NCBI GenBank assembly: GCA_034429695.1
Contig: DAOUGC010000142.1
Coordinates: 1-15,598 of the forward strand
Origin: DAOUGC01 sp034429695
GTDB lineage: Bacteria; Chloroflexota; Anaerolineae; Anaerolineales; Anaerolineaceae
Length of the DNA: 15,598 nt
Direction: 5' to 3'
Shown: in pieces, positions 1-7,464 of the stretch
Layout of the letters: every line of letters begins with the position of its first letter
Numbering within the stretch: position 1 is the first letter of the stretch
The notes under the pieces: model-generated
Databases searched by the model: none
What the model was told of the DNA's origin: nothing
The model's input: the letters and a program-made list of their open reading frames with translations, nothing else
Made by a program: the position numbers and the translations under genes

Positions 1-959
1 TGGATGAACAGCTTGAAGAGATTCTCGATCTGCAGAATGACGGCAAATTAAAGGCGGTGATCGTCGAGGGTGCTGAATGGGAGCATCTTGATTTTGGCAT
101 TCTTCATTCCAGCTATGACGATGGTTACATCTGGTACACCGACACCCGGCAGGATATCTTCTCGGATGTGCGTGTGCGCCGTGCGTTCGCCTATTGCACC
201 GACCGTCAGAAGGTGGTGGATGAGTTGCTGCTTGGGCAGAGCAGTGTGCCCGGTGGGTTTTACCCTCAGGGGCATCCGCTGTATCAGGCAGACCTGACTG
301 CGCTGCCGTATGACCCTGCGCAGGGTATTGCCCTGCTGGAAGAAGTGGGATGGAAGGAGCTGGACGGCGACACTGCCACCCCGCGCACCGCCGAGGGCAT
401 GACCACCGTAGCCCAGGGGACGCCGCTGGTGATAAATTACCTCACCACACAGGCGCCCATGCGGGTGAAGATGGCAGAAATCTTCAAGGCATCCATGCAG
501 GCATGTGGTATTCAGCTAAATGTGCAGACGGTTCAACCGGGTGAGCTGTATGCTGCCGGTCCGGACGGCCCCCTGTTTGGGCGCAAGTTTGACCTGGCGC
601 AGTTTGCATGGGAAGCCGGGTTGAACCCGCCCTGCAAACTGTACGAAAGCAGCCAGATTCCCAGTGCGGCCAACAACTGGTTGACGGTGAATGTGGTGGG
701 TTATAACAACCCGCAGTTCGATGCAGCCTGTCAGGCGGTGCGTAACCTGCGTCCGGGTGATGCCCAGGGTCTGGCGGATGCCAGCGCCAGTGTGCAACAA
801 TTGTTCGCTGACGATTTGCCGTCCTTGCCGTTGTACTTCAGAATCAAGATGGCAATTTCCCGCCCCGATTTTTGCGGGCTGGAAGTGGACCCGACCGCAC
901 GTTCAGCCATGTGGAACTTGGAATATTTTAATTATGGCGAGGGCTGCGGGGCAGAATAA
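1..959 (+). CDS. ABC transporter family 5 solute-binding protein, C-terminal part
   Basis: The frame is open from the first bases of the window, so the 5' end of the gene lies outside it. The 318 visible codons match the second half of a family 5 (OppA/DppA-like) solute-binding protein, an extracytoplasmic receptor that delivers peptides or other oligomers to an ABC permease. The recognisable block is FSDVRVRRAFAYCTDR, the family's conserved D-VR-A-DR motif, followed by the YDP-GIALLEEVGW region, a Rossmann-like segment (LVINYLTTQAP) and the C-terminal return helix and strand (LFADDLPSLPLYFRIKMA). Segment order is that of a normal family member. Nothing downstream belongs to the same operon, because a strong terminator follows the stop. 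The substrate cannot be told from the sequence. An internal GTG at 57 opens the same frame but is not a start, since homologous sequence continues upstream of it. Confidence 0.88.
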   Translation, partial: DEQLEEILDLQNDGKLKAVIVEGAEWEHLDFGILHSSYDDGYIWYTDTRQDIFSDVRVRRAFAYCTDRQKVVDELLLGQSSVPGGFYPQGHPLYQADLTALPYDPAQGIALLEEVGWKELDGDTATPRTAEGMTTVAQGTPLVINYLTTQAPMRVKMAEIFKASMQACGIQLNVQTVQPGELYAAGPDGPLFGRKFDLAQFAWEAGLNPPCKLYESSQIPSAANNWLTVNVVGYNNPQFDAACQAVRNLRPGDAQGLADASASVQQLFADDLPSLPLYFRIKMAISRPDFCGLEVDPTARSAMWNLEYFNYGEGCGAE

Positions 960-982
960 GCCCATTTTTTGCGGATTTTGGA

Positions 983-1020
983 GGCGTCAGGTGATTATCA
1001 CCTGGCGCTTTTTTTATTTT
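983..1020 (+). terminator. Rho-independent terminator after the first SBP gene
   Basis: An 11-bp stem (984-994 with 998-1008, one G-U pair) closes a 3-nt loop and is followed directly by a run of seven T, one A and four more T. It lies 24 nt after the stop codon and separates this gene from the next transcription unit. Confidence 0.93.
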
Positions 1021-1027
1021 GACAAGA

Positions 1028-1057
1028 AAAGTTAAGCGAACCTCATAAAGTTAAGCG
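1028..1057. repeat. Tandem direct repeat upstream of the permuted SBP promoter
   Basis: AAAGTTAAGCG occurs exactly at 1028-1038 and again at 1047-1057, a 19-bp period. It lies about 75-100 bp upstream of the predicted -35 box, in an AT-rich stretch after the previous terminator. This is a plausible site for a regulator that binds as a tandem dimer, but no known consensus was recognised. Confidence 0.6.
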
Positions 1058-1087
1058 CAATGTTAGTTTTATTTAACCATTTCTCTT

Positions 1088-1109
1088 TAATTCAATGTTA
1101 ATTGAATTA
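1088..1109. repeat. 9-bp palindrome upstream of the promoter
   Basis: TAATTCAAT at 1088-1096 and ATTGAATTA at 1101-1109 are perfect inverted copies separated by 4 bp (GTTA). The centre lies about 33 bp upstream of the -35 box, a position typical of an activator or repressor site. An operator role is inferred from position and symmetry only. Confidence 0.55.
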
Positions 1110-1131
1110 GAAAAGTCTTATCCCAGGGTTA

Positions 1132-1161
1132 TTGACTTGTAATCTCGCTGCGTGCTAAACT
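1132..1161 (+). promoter_or_regulatory. Sigma70-type promoter for the transporter operon
   Basis: TTGACT at 1132-1137 and TAAACT at 1156-1161 are separated by 18 bp, and TG at 1153-1154 gives an extended -10 element (TGcTAAACT). Transcription would begin near 1168 and leave a leader of about 150 nt before the SBP start codon. Confidence 0.65.
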
Positions 1162-1191
1162 GCGATTGTTCCCCACCCACGGCGCCGAGGG

Positions 1192-1222
1192 GAATTGCCC
1201 AAAGGTTCTCACAAGGCAATTC
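1192..1222 (+). promoter_or_regulatory. Stem-loop in the SBP leader
   Basis: GAATTGCC (1192-1199) and GGCAATTC (1215-1222) form a perfect 8-bp stem with a 15-nt loop inside the predicted 5' untranslated region. The right arm is also partly complementary to 1160-1168, which overlaps the -10 box, so part of the symmetry could act in DNA rather than RNA. No known riboswitch family was recognised. Confidence 0.4.
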
Positions 1223-1305
1223 GCAGTTTTATACCGACGAGGGTCTGTCCGCTTGCGACGACTCCCCCGGTTAGTTCGTGCTACATTCATCCGACCCTGA
1301 AGTTT

Positions 1306-1312
1306 GGAGGAG
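1306..1312 (+). promoter_or_regulatory. Ribosome binding site that sets the SBP start
   Basis: GGAGGAG lies 4 nt before the ATG at 1317. The signal sequence begins exactly at this ATG. The in-frame GTG at 1278 has no such site and would put 13 charged residues ahead of the signal peptide. Confidence 0.85.
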
Positions 1313-1316
1313 AAAT

Positions 1317-3908
1317 ATGAGTAAAAAGCTGACCACACTGCTTGGCTTGCTCGTGCTTGCCAGCATGCTGCTTAGTGCGTGCCAGCCGGTGACCACACCG
1401 ACTGTTCCCGCCGAGGAAGAAGCACCCGCGCAGCAGGAAGCCACCGTGGCTCCGGAAGTTGAAGCGGAAGCACCGGTTGAAGAGCCGACCCCTGAGCCTG
1501 CTGTTGAAGACTCAATGGGCGGTGGCTATCTGGACCGCATCATCTTCACCCGTATTGAAGAAGTGGGCCCCGCAGTGGAACAACTGCAGGCTGACGCCAT
1601 TGACATGTACGCTGTGGCTGCCGATGATGCCATCGTCTTTGATACCGTCAAGGCAGACTCCAACATGAAGTATGCCATGACCTACGGCAGCTCCAACCAG
1701 TTGCTGTTTAACCCGGCTGCCTGCACAGACACCGCCAAGCTCAACCCGTTTACCTCTGCAAAGATCCGCGAAGCGATGAACTGGGCCACTGACCGCAATT
1801 ACATCGCCGAGGAACTGATGCAGGGTCTGGCGGTTCCCAAGTTCACCTCAGCAACGACTGCTTTCCCCGATTATGCCCGCTACGCCGGTCTGTTCAGCGA
1901 AATCGAGACCAAGTACGCTTATGATCTCGAAAAAGCCCGTGCCGTGGTGGACGAGGAAATGGTGGCTCTGGGCGCTGAGAAGGGCGCTGATGGCAAATGG
2001 ACCTACCAGGGCAACCCGGTGGTCATTGTTGGCCTGATCCGCACGGAAGACGCCCGCCGCGAAATTGGCAACTACTTCGCCAATCAGCTCGAAGAGTTGG
2101 GCTTCACCGTTGAGCGCCAGGAAAAGAACCGCTCCGACGCTGGCCCCATCTGGCAGGAAGGCGACCCCAAGGCCTGCGAGTGGACCTACTACACCGCTGG
2201 CTGGATCAGCCCCAGCATCAGCCGCGATGATGGGTATCAGTTTGCACAGTACAACACCAACCGCATGCAGAACCTGCCCGTGTTTGGCGAATACAACCCC
2301 GGTCCTGAACTGGCCGCTGCTGAAGACAAACTGTTCGTCAACGACTTCACCACGATGGAAGAACGCGCTGAGCTGTTCCGCACCGCCGCCTTCAAGTCGA
2401 TGGAAGAGTCATGGTGGGGTGTCTTCGTCACCGATAACATTTCATACTCGCCGTACAACCAGAACCTGGTCTCGGCATACGACCTGGCCAGTGGTTTTGC
2501 CAGCGCCCAATTGTGGCCCTATACCATTCGCTGGGCTGACAAGGAAGGCGGAGAAGTTCGCATTGCCCAGTCTGGTATCCTGGTGCAGCCCTGGAACCCC
2601 ATTGCCGGCTCCAACTGGACCGATGATGCCATGATCCAGCGCGCCACCATGGACTGGGGTACCGTTTACGACCCCTACACCGGCCTGTACCTGCCCAAAC
2701 TGGTCGAACGGGCTGAACTGGTTGCCAAGGAAGGCCTGCCCATCGCCAGTACGCTGGATTGGGTTGACCTGTCCTTCGAGAGCGATATTCAAGTTCCCGA
2801 AGACGCCTGGGTGGACTGGGATGCTGCTGAGCAGCGCTTCATCACTGCCGCCGAGAAATATCCCGAAGGCCTGACCACCAACACCAAAGCCACCGTCTAC
2901 TACCTGCCCGAGGTCTTTGACTCGACATGGCATGACGGCAGCAAGCTGGCAGTCTCTGACTTCGTGATGACCATGATCATGGCATTTGATCACGGCAAGC
3001 CGGAATCAAAAGTCTATGATGAGACCCTGGTCAACGGTGTGGAAACCTATCTGAGCCACTTCCGCGGTGTGCGCATCGTCTCCACCGATCCGCTGGTGAT
3101 CGAGACCTACGATGACTCATACGCTCTGGACGCCGAGAACAACATTGCCACCTGGTTCCCCTCCACGTATTATCCTGCCAACAGCACCAACGGCATGATC
3201 GCGTGGCAGAACATGGCCCCGGCCCTGATGGCTGAGGAAGCCGGTGAACTGGCCATCTCAATTGAAAAATCGGGCACCAATGAAGTGGAATGGACCAGCT
3301 TTATCGCCGGGCCTGCACTGGAAATTGAAGCCCGCTACCTGGATCAGGCCATTGCCGACGCCTACATTCCGTATGCTCCCACCCTCAGCCAGTACATCAC
3401 TGCTGAAGAAGCTGTGGCCCGCTACGAGAACCTGAAGGCTTTCTACACCGAGAAGGGTCACATGATGGTTGGAACTGGTCCGTACGTGGTGGATCAGGTC
3501 TTCCCGGTGGAAGGAACCGTCACCCTGGTTCGCAATGAGACCTATCCCTTCTCGCTGGATCAGTGGGCTGTGTACGATGAGCCGCACCTGGCCACCACCG
3601 AGGTTGAAGGCGCCCTGCAGGTTGTGAAGGGTGAAGAAGCTGCCTTTGACGTATACATCAACTTCAAGGATGAACCGTATGCCAACGACGACATCGCCAG
3701 CGTTTCTTATACGCTGTACGGCGCCAATGGCGAAACGGTGTCCACCGGTGTGGCAGAGGCAGTATCTGACGGCCTGTACCATGTGATCATTCCTGCCGAT
3801 GTGACGTCACAGATGGAAGCCGGTGCTGCCAAACTGGCGATTGCCGTGTCCTCCAAGATCGTCAGCATCCCGTCCTTTACCTCGTACGAGTTTGTGGTTG
3901 CTGAGTAA
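1317..3908 (+). CDS. Circularly permuted family 5 solute-binding lipoprotein
   Basis: This 863-aa secreted lipoprotein has a hydrophobic signal peptide (residues 1-21) with lipobox LSAC and Cys22 as the lipid anchor, then a Glu/Pro-rich linker (about 30-66). It is built from solute-binding family 5 segments in permuted order. Residues 71-100 (YLDRIIF...AIDM) match the segment that normally follows GTGPY. Residues 140-165 hold the family's KIREAMNWATDR motif, and 195-400 the rest of the C-terminal half. Only then, at 411-460, comes the usual mature N-terminus (GGEVRIAQ, PWNP, YDPYTGLYLPKL), followed by the WHDG motif at 538-541, GTGPY at 719-723 and RNETY at 739-743. Residues about 760-863 look like a beta-sandwich. 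It is the first gene of the transporter operon and presumably feeds the permeases encoded next. The substrate is unknown; peptides or oligosaccharides are the family norm. Family assignment is firm, permutation is read from motif order, and the tail fold is a guess. Confidence 0.87.
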   Translation: MSKKLTTLLGLLVLASMLLSACQPVTTPTVPAEEEAPAQQEATVAPEVEAEAPVEEPTPEPAVEDSMGGGYLDRIIFTRIEEVGPAVEQLQADAIDMYAVAADDAIVFDTVKADSNMKYAMTYGSSNQLLFNPAACTDTAKLNPFTSAKIREAMNWATDRNYIAEELMQGLAVPKFTSATTAFPDYARYAGLFSEIETKYAYDLEKARAVVDEEMVALGAEKGADGKWTYQGNPVVIVGLIRTEDARREIGNYFANQLEELGFTVERQEKNRSDAGPIWQEGDPKACEWTYYTAGWISPSISRDDGYQFAQYNTNRMQNLPVFGEYNPGPELAAAEDKLFVNDFTTMEERAELFRTAAFKSMEESWWGVFVTDNISYSPYNQNLVSAYDLASGFASAQLWPYTIRWADKEGGEVRIAQSGILVQPWNPIAGSNWTDDAMIQRATMDWGTVYDPYTGLYLPKLVERAELVAKEGLPIASTLDWVDLSFESDIQVPEDAWVDWDAAEQRFITAAEKYPEGLTTNTKATVYYLPEVFDSTWHDGSKLAVSDFVMTMIMAFDHGKPESKVYDETLVNGVETYLSHFRGVRIVSTDPLVIETYDDSYALDAENNIATWFPSTYYPANSTNGMIAWQNMAPALMAEEAGELAISIEKSGTNEVEWTSFIAGPALEIEARYLDQAIADAYIPYAPTLSQYITAEEAVARYENLKAFYTEKGHMMVGTGPYVVDQVFPVEGTVTLVRNETYPFSLDQWAVYDEPHLATTEVEGALQVVKGEEAAFDVYINFKDEPYANDDIASVSYTLYGANGETVSTGVAEAVSDGLYHVIIPADVTSQMEAGAAKLAIAVSSKIVSIPSFTSYEFVVAE

Positions 3909-3930
3909 CCGTTTTTACCAGGCATAACCG

Positions 3931-3959
3931 GATAGGGGCGGGAATGACCCGCCCCTATC
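3931..3959 (+). promoter_or_regulatory. Intercistronic hairpin between SBP and permease genes
   Basis: A perfect 12-bp stem (3931-3942 with 3948-3959, loop AATGA) lies in the 77-nt gap after the SBP stop. It is GC-rich but followed by TGATATTC, not a T-tract, so it is a poor intrinsic terminator. Such hairpins after a binding-protein gene commonly protect the upstream mRNA and make the receptor more abundant than the membrane subunits. That role is inferred here. Confidence 0.7.
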
Positions 3960-3985
3960 TGATATTCAAAAAGTGAGAGTGCTGC

Positions 3986-5131
3986 ATGGCAGAGAGTAGC
4001 CCCCCATTAACTTCCGAGCTGAGCCCGGTAAAAGAAAAAGCAAAAAACAACACGCCCACCTGGTTGCGGGTGCTCAAGTATACCGGCGTGCGCATTTTGA
4101 CATTGACCATCACGGTCATCATCGGTTTATATTTGACGATCCTGATCGCCAATATGGGTGGCTATGTGGACAAGATCCGGTTGAGTCAGATTCATGAAGA
4201 CGTGAACATGAGTGTGGCCAGCAACCCCGAGTTTCGCAAATTGGATCCGGAAGTTCGTCAGAAGAAAATTGATGAGACCATTCAGGTGCAGATCAAGCGC
4301 TACGGGCTGGACAAGCCATTTGTGGTGCGCAGTTTTAGCTTCCTGTTTGATGCCGTGCGTCTGAACCTGGGCCGCGCTTTGAACATGACCAGCAACAGCG
4401 GTTCCAACTCGGTGCGGCTGATTATGCTGGAACGCCTGCCGCCAACGCTGATCCTGTTCGCCACCGCCGATATCATCCTGTTTTTTATCTCGCTGGTGGT
4501 GGCATTGATCCTGTCCAGACAGTACGGCAGTTTTCTGGACAAGCTGCTGGTGGGGTTGACGCCGCTTTCGTCAGCGCCCGGCTGGTTTTTCGGCATCTTC
4601 CTGATCCTGATCTTCTCATCGGTTTTGAAGATGTTGCCCTTCGGCGGCATGGTGGATTCACCCCCACCGGCCAACGGCTGGCTGTATTTCCTCAGCCTGC
4701 TCAAACACATGATCCTGCCGGTATCGGCGATCACGCTGAGCCAGATTTTCCTCAGCATTTTCTCGTGGCGCACCTTCTTCCTGATCTATTCGAGTGAAGA
4801 TTACGTGGAGATGGCCAAGGCGAAAGGCCTGCCTGCCCGCGATATCAACAATAAATACATCCTGCGCCCCACCCTGCCCACCATCATCACCAGCTTTGCC
4901 TTGCTGGTGATCGGGTTGTGGACGGGCGGTCCCATTCTGGAAGCCATTTTTGAATGGCCCGGCCTGGGCCGCACGCTGTTTCAGGCGGTCGGTTTGTACG
5001 ATACACCGGTGATTATCGGTGAGACCATCATCTATGCTTATTTGTTGGCCATTACGGTCCTGTTGCTGGACGTTGTGTATGCCCTGGTGGACCCGCGGGT
5101 TAAAGTTGGCGAAGAAGGAGGCCGCGCATGA
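3986..5131 (+). CDS. ABC transporter permease, DppB/OppB type
   Basis: This 381-aa integral membrane subunit forms half of the translocation pore. A cytoplasmic N-terminal extension of about 35 residues is rich in Lys, Ser and Pro. It is followed by TM1 (about 36-56), an extracytoplasmic loop with the usual YGLDKPFVVR block (106-115) and then five more helices at about 152-176, 192-213, 237-261, 300-325 and 344-367. The EAA loop that contacts the ATPase is clear at 271-302 (EDYVEMAKAKGLPARDI onward). The protein ends with the usual VDPRVK. It is slightly longer than typical DppB (about 310-340 aa) because of the N-terminal tail and first loop. Start at ATG 3986 has only a weak GAGAG upstream. 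It overlaps the next gene by 4 nt, so the two permeases are translationally coupled. The family is certain; the substrate is not. Confidence 0.9.
   Translation: MAESSPPLTSELSPVKEKAKNNTPTWLRVLKYTGVRILTLTITVIIGLYLTILIANMGGYVDKIRLSQIHEDVNMSVASNPEFRKLDPEVRQKKIDETIQVQIKRYGLDKPFVVRSFSFLFDAVRLNLGRALNMTSNSGSNSVRLIMLERLPPTLILFATADIILFFISLVVALILSRQYGSFLDKLLVGLTPLSSAPGWFFGIFLILIFSSVLKMLPFGGMVDSPPPANGWLYFLSLLKHMILPVSAITLSQIFLSIFSWRTFFLIYSSEDYVEMAKAKGLPARDINNKYILRPTLPTIITSFALLVIGLWTGGPILEAIFEWPGLGRTLFQAVGLYDTPVIIGETIIYAYLLAITVLLLDVVYALVDPRVKVGEEGGRA
5115..5121 (+). promoter_or_regulatory. Ribosome binding site for the second permease
   Basis: AAGGAGG, inside the end of the first permease gene, lies 6 nt before ATG 5128 and supports that start over the ATG that follows at 5131. 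The start overlaps the upstream TGA (ATGA). Confidence 0.8.
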
Positions 5132-6471
5132 TGAAGTCGTTGAAGGAAATCCTCCGCTATCCAACCGCGCTGGTGGGGGTCATCATCATCCTGATTTTGG
5201 TGGGCATCTCCATCTACACCGTGATTGCCCTGCCTTACGGGGAGACCATCCGCCTGTGGCGCGCAAGCGAAGCGGACTGGTATCAGAACCCCAAGAATGC
5301 TGCACCGGTTTGGTTGAACTTCTTCAGAAAAGAGAAGCTGCCCGAAACGATTGTGTTGGATTCGGCTGCCGAACACACGCCGGTGACCGTCAGTGTGGAG
5401 GAAACGGGAACCTCCAATACCTACACCTATACCTTCCCCATTGAATGGCAGGCTGATGGCTACCCGGATGACATCTATCTGTTCATGAAAGCCACCTTTG
5501 AAGAGAAGGCGCCGTTCATCGGCCTGACCTGGATCAGGCCGGATGGTAGTGAACTGCGTTTGGGCAACTTTTCAACCGGTGAGAAGTTCACGTACCGCTT
5601 CGGGCAGGACCAAAAATTGATCCGCAAGCTGGGCGGGCTGGACCCTGAGATCGGCCTGTTTACCGACCCGGCTGTTGAAGGCGCGCAGCCCAAACCGGTG
5701 AAGGGTTCCTATCAGTTGAAGATGGAAGTGGTGACTTTTGACAAGAACACCACTGTTGACAGCGAATTGATCCTGTACGGCAAGCTGGCTGGCCTGGCTG
5801 GAACCGACCATCTACGCCGCGATTTGATGCTTGCGCTGTTATGGGGCACGCCCATCGCGCTGGCGTTTGGCTTGCTGGCGGCGGTTGGCACTTCACTGTC
5901 CCAGTTGATCATTGCCGGTGTGAGTACCTGGTTTGGCGGTTGGATCGACACGCTGATCCAGCGCATCACCGAGATCAACATGCTGCTGCCCTTCCTGCCC
6001 ATCCTGATGATGATCGGCACGTTCTACTCTCGCAGCATCTTCATCATCCTCACGGCAGTCATCCTGTTGAGCGTGTTTGGCTCGGGCATCAAGACCTTCA
6101 GGGCGGTGTTCATGCAGATCAAAGAGTCGCCTTACATTGAGGCGGCCAAATCCTACGGAGCCAGCAACGCGCGAATCATTTTCATGTACATGATCCCGCG
6201 CCTGATCCCCATGCTGATCCCGCAGTTCATCGTATTAATCCCATCATACGTGTTCCTGGAAGCCTCACTGGCGGTGCTGGGGCTGGGTGATCCCACGCTG
6301 CCCACCTGGGGCAAGATGATTGATGACTCGCGCGCCAATAATGCCCTGTTCCAGGGCTGGTACTACTGGGTGCTGGAGCCGTCCTTCCTGTTGATGATCA
6401 CCGGTCTGGCGTTCTCGGTAGTTGGATACGCCGCCGACCGGATTTTCAACCCACGATTGAGAGAGCAGTAG
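5128..6471 (+). CDS. ABC transporter permease, DppC type, with large extracytoplasmic insert
   Basis: This 447-aa protein is the second pore subunit; ordinary DppC/OppC proteins have about 280-310 residues. TM1 is at about 13-34. The conserved post-loop block AGTDHLRRD appears only at 224-232, just before TM2, where the family normally has GTDxxGRD soon after TM1. The intervening 190 or so residues are rich in beta-prone, aromatic and charged stretches (VTVSVEE, TYTYTFPIEW, FIGLTWIRPDGSELRL, KFTYRFG, SYQLKMEVVTF) and probably form an extracytoplasmic beta domain. The remaining helices and the EAA loop (334-366, SPYIEAAKSYGAS onward) are standard, and the end NPRLR matches the family. The extra domain could contact the unusual binding protein encoded two genes upstream. 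The ATPase gene starts 2 nt after the stop. The family call is strong; the insert's fold and role are inferred. Confidence 0.9.
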   Translation: MMKSLKEILRYPTALVGVIIILILVGISIYTVIALPYGETIRLWRASEADWYQNPKNAAPVWLNFFRKEKLPETIVLDSAAEHTPVTVSVEETGTSNTYTYTFPIEWQADGYPDDIYLFMKATFEEKAPFIGLTWIRPDGSELRLGNFSTGEKFTYRFGQDQKLIRKLGGLDPEIGLFTDPAVEGAQPKPVKGSYQLKMEVVTFDKNTTVDSELILYGKLAGLAGTDHLRRDLMLALLWGTPIALAFGLLAAVGTSLSQLIIAGVSTWFGGWIDTLIQRITEINMLLPFLPILMMIGTFYSRSIFIILTAVILLSVFGSGIKTFRAVFMQIKESPYIEAAKSYGASNARIIFMYMIPRLIPMLIPQFIVLIPSYVFLEASLAVLGLGDPTLPTWGKMIDDSRANNALFQGWYYWVLEPSFLLMITGLAFSVVGYAADRIFNPRLREQ

Positions 6472-6473
6472 CC

Positions 6474-7448
6474 ATGACTGTTCAAACCACCACTGATCAA
6501 AGAAACTTGTTGTCCATTGAGGATCTGGTCCTGTACTTTCGCACCACCAAGGGCGTGGTGCGCGCGGTGGACCATGTCAACTTTTCGCTGGGTTACAACG
6601 AAGCGGTCGTGATCCTGGGGGAGTCGGGCTGTGGGAAAAGTTCTCTCGCCAAAGCCATCCTGCGCCTGCTTCCCAAAAATGTTGACCGATATTCCGGTTC
6701 GGTTTCGCTGAACGGCATTGACACGATGAAGTTCAACGATGAGGAATATCGCAAGAATGTGCGCTGGAACATGATGTCCATGGTTCCGCAGGCAGCCATG
6801 AACTCGTTGAACCCGGTGTTAAAAATCGGTGAGCAGGTGTCTGAACCACTGCTGTTCCATTCCAATGTGTCGCGAGAAGAAGCACTGGCAAAAGCCAGGC
6901 GCATGTTCCAGCATGTTGGTGTACCCGAGGAGTTTCTGCAGCGTTATGCGTTTGAATTGAGCGGCGGTATGCGCCAACGGGCAGCCATGGCAATGGCGCT
7001 GGTGACCTCACCCGATCTGATCATCCTCGATGAGCCCACCTCGGCGCTGGATGTGCTCACCCAGGCCAATATTTTCAACGTGCTAAAGTCATTGAAGAAA
7101 AACCTGGAAATGAGTTACATCCTGATCACGCATGACATTGCCACTTCCAGCGAGCTGGCTGACAAGGTGGCGGTGATGTATGCCGGGCAGATTGTGGAAG
7201 TGAGCGATGCGCGTCGCTTCTTTGTGCAGGCTCTGCACCCGTATTCCCGCAAACTGATGGACAGCGTACCCCGCCTGCGGGGCGACCAGGAACCCGATTT
7301 TATCACCGGTCAGCCGCCTTCACTGCTGGCGCTGCCCACTGGTTGCCGCTTCAAGGAACGCTGTCCATCCCGCAATGCCAGGTGCGAACAGGAACCGCCA
7401 GTGTTCCAGAACGACAGCCGGCTGGTGAAATGCTGGTTGTACGAGTAG
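6474..7448 (+). CDS. ABC transporter ATPase, DppD/OppD type
   Basis: This 324-aa cytoplasmic ATP-hydrolysing subunit drives transport through the two permeases upstream. All nucleotide-binding motifs are intact: Walker A GESGCGKSS (49-57), Q-loop Gln106 in VPQ, signature LSGGMRQR (162-169), Walker B LIILDEP (182-188), D-loop SALD (190-193) and switch His220. The C-terminal oligopeptide/dipeptide extension is present (LHPYSRKLMDSVP, about 254-266) and ends in a cysteine motif, C291-x5-C297-x6-C304-x15-C320. In this family such a motif is linked to an iron-sulfur cluster. Start ATG 6474 lies 2 nt after the permease stop, with GAGAG overlapping the upstream coding end as a modest ribosome binding site. 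It pairs with the ATPase encoded next to make the usual D/F heterodimer. Confidence 0.93.
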   Translation: MTVQTTTDQRNLLSIEDLVLYFRTTKGVVRAVDHVNFSLGYNEAVVILGESGCGKSSLAKAILRLLPKNVDRYSGSVSLNGIDTMKFNDEEYRKNVRWNMMSMVPQAAMNSLNPVLKIGEQVSEPLLFHSNVSREEALAKARRMFQHVGVPEEFLQRYAFELSGGMRQRAAMAMALVTSPDLIILDEPTSALDVLTQANIFNVLKSLKKNLEMSYILITHDIATSSELADKVAVMYAGQIVEVSDARRFFVQALHPYSRKLMDSVPRLRGDQEPDFITGQPPSLLALPTGCRFKERCPSRNARCEQEPPVFQNDSRLVKCWLYE

Positions 7449-7451
7449 CAT

Positions 7452-7455
7452 GGAG
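7452..7455 (+). promoter_or_regulatory. Ribosome binding site that favours the later ATG of the second ATPase
   Basis: GGAG lies 9 nt before ATG 7465. The alternative in-frame ATG at 7450 has no purine-rich site ahead of it, only the end of the preceding gene, so 7465 is preferred. Confidence 0.55.
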
Positions 7456-7464
7456 AAAACAAAC

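Noticed and set aside
1278..1316. GTG start giving a 13-residue N-terminal extension of the permuted SBP
   Set aside because: No ribosome binding site, and it would bury the signal peptide; GGAGGAG clearly serves ATG 1317.
1168..1316. Riboswitch in the long SBP leader
   Set aside because: No consensus core of a known class was recognised; only a simple 8-bp stem-loop is supported.
2065..2634. 189-codon open frame inside the permuted SBP gene, and similar long frames in cobalamin- or GC-biased positions of other genes
   Set aside because: They are out-of-frame shadows with Ser/Pro/Arg/Thr-rich composition, no ribosome binding sites and no recognisable domains.
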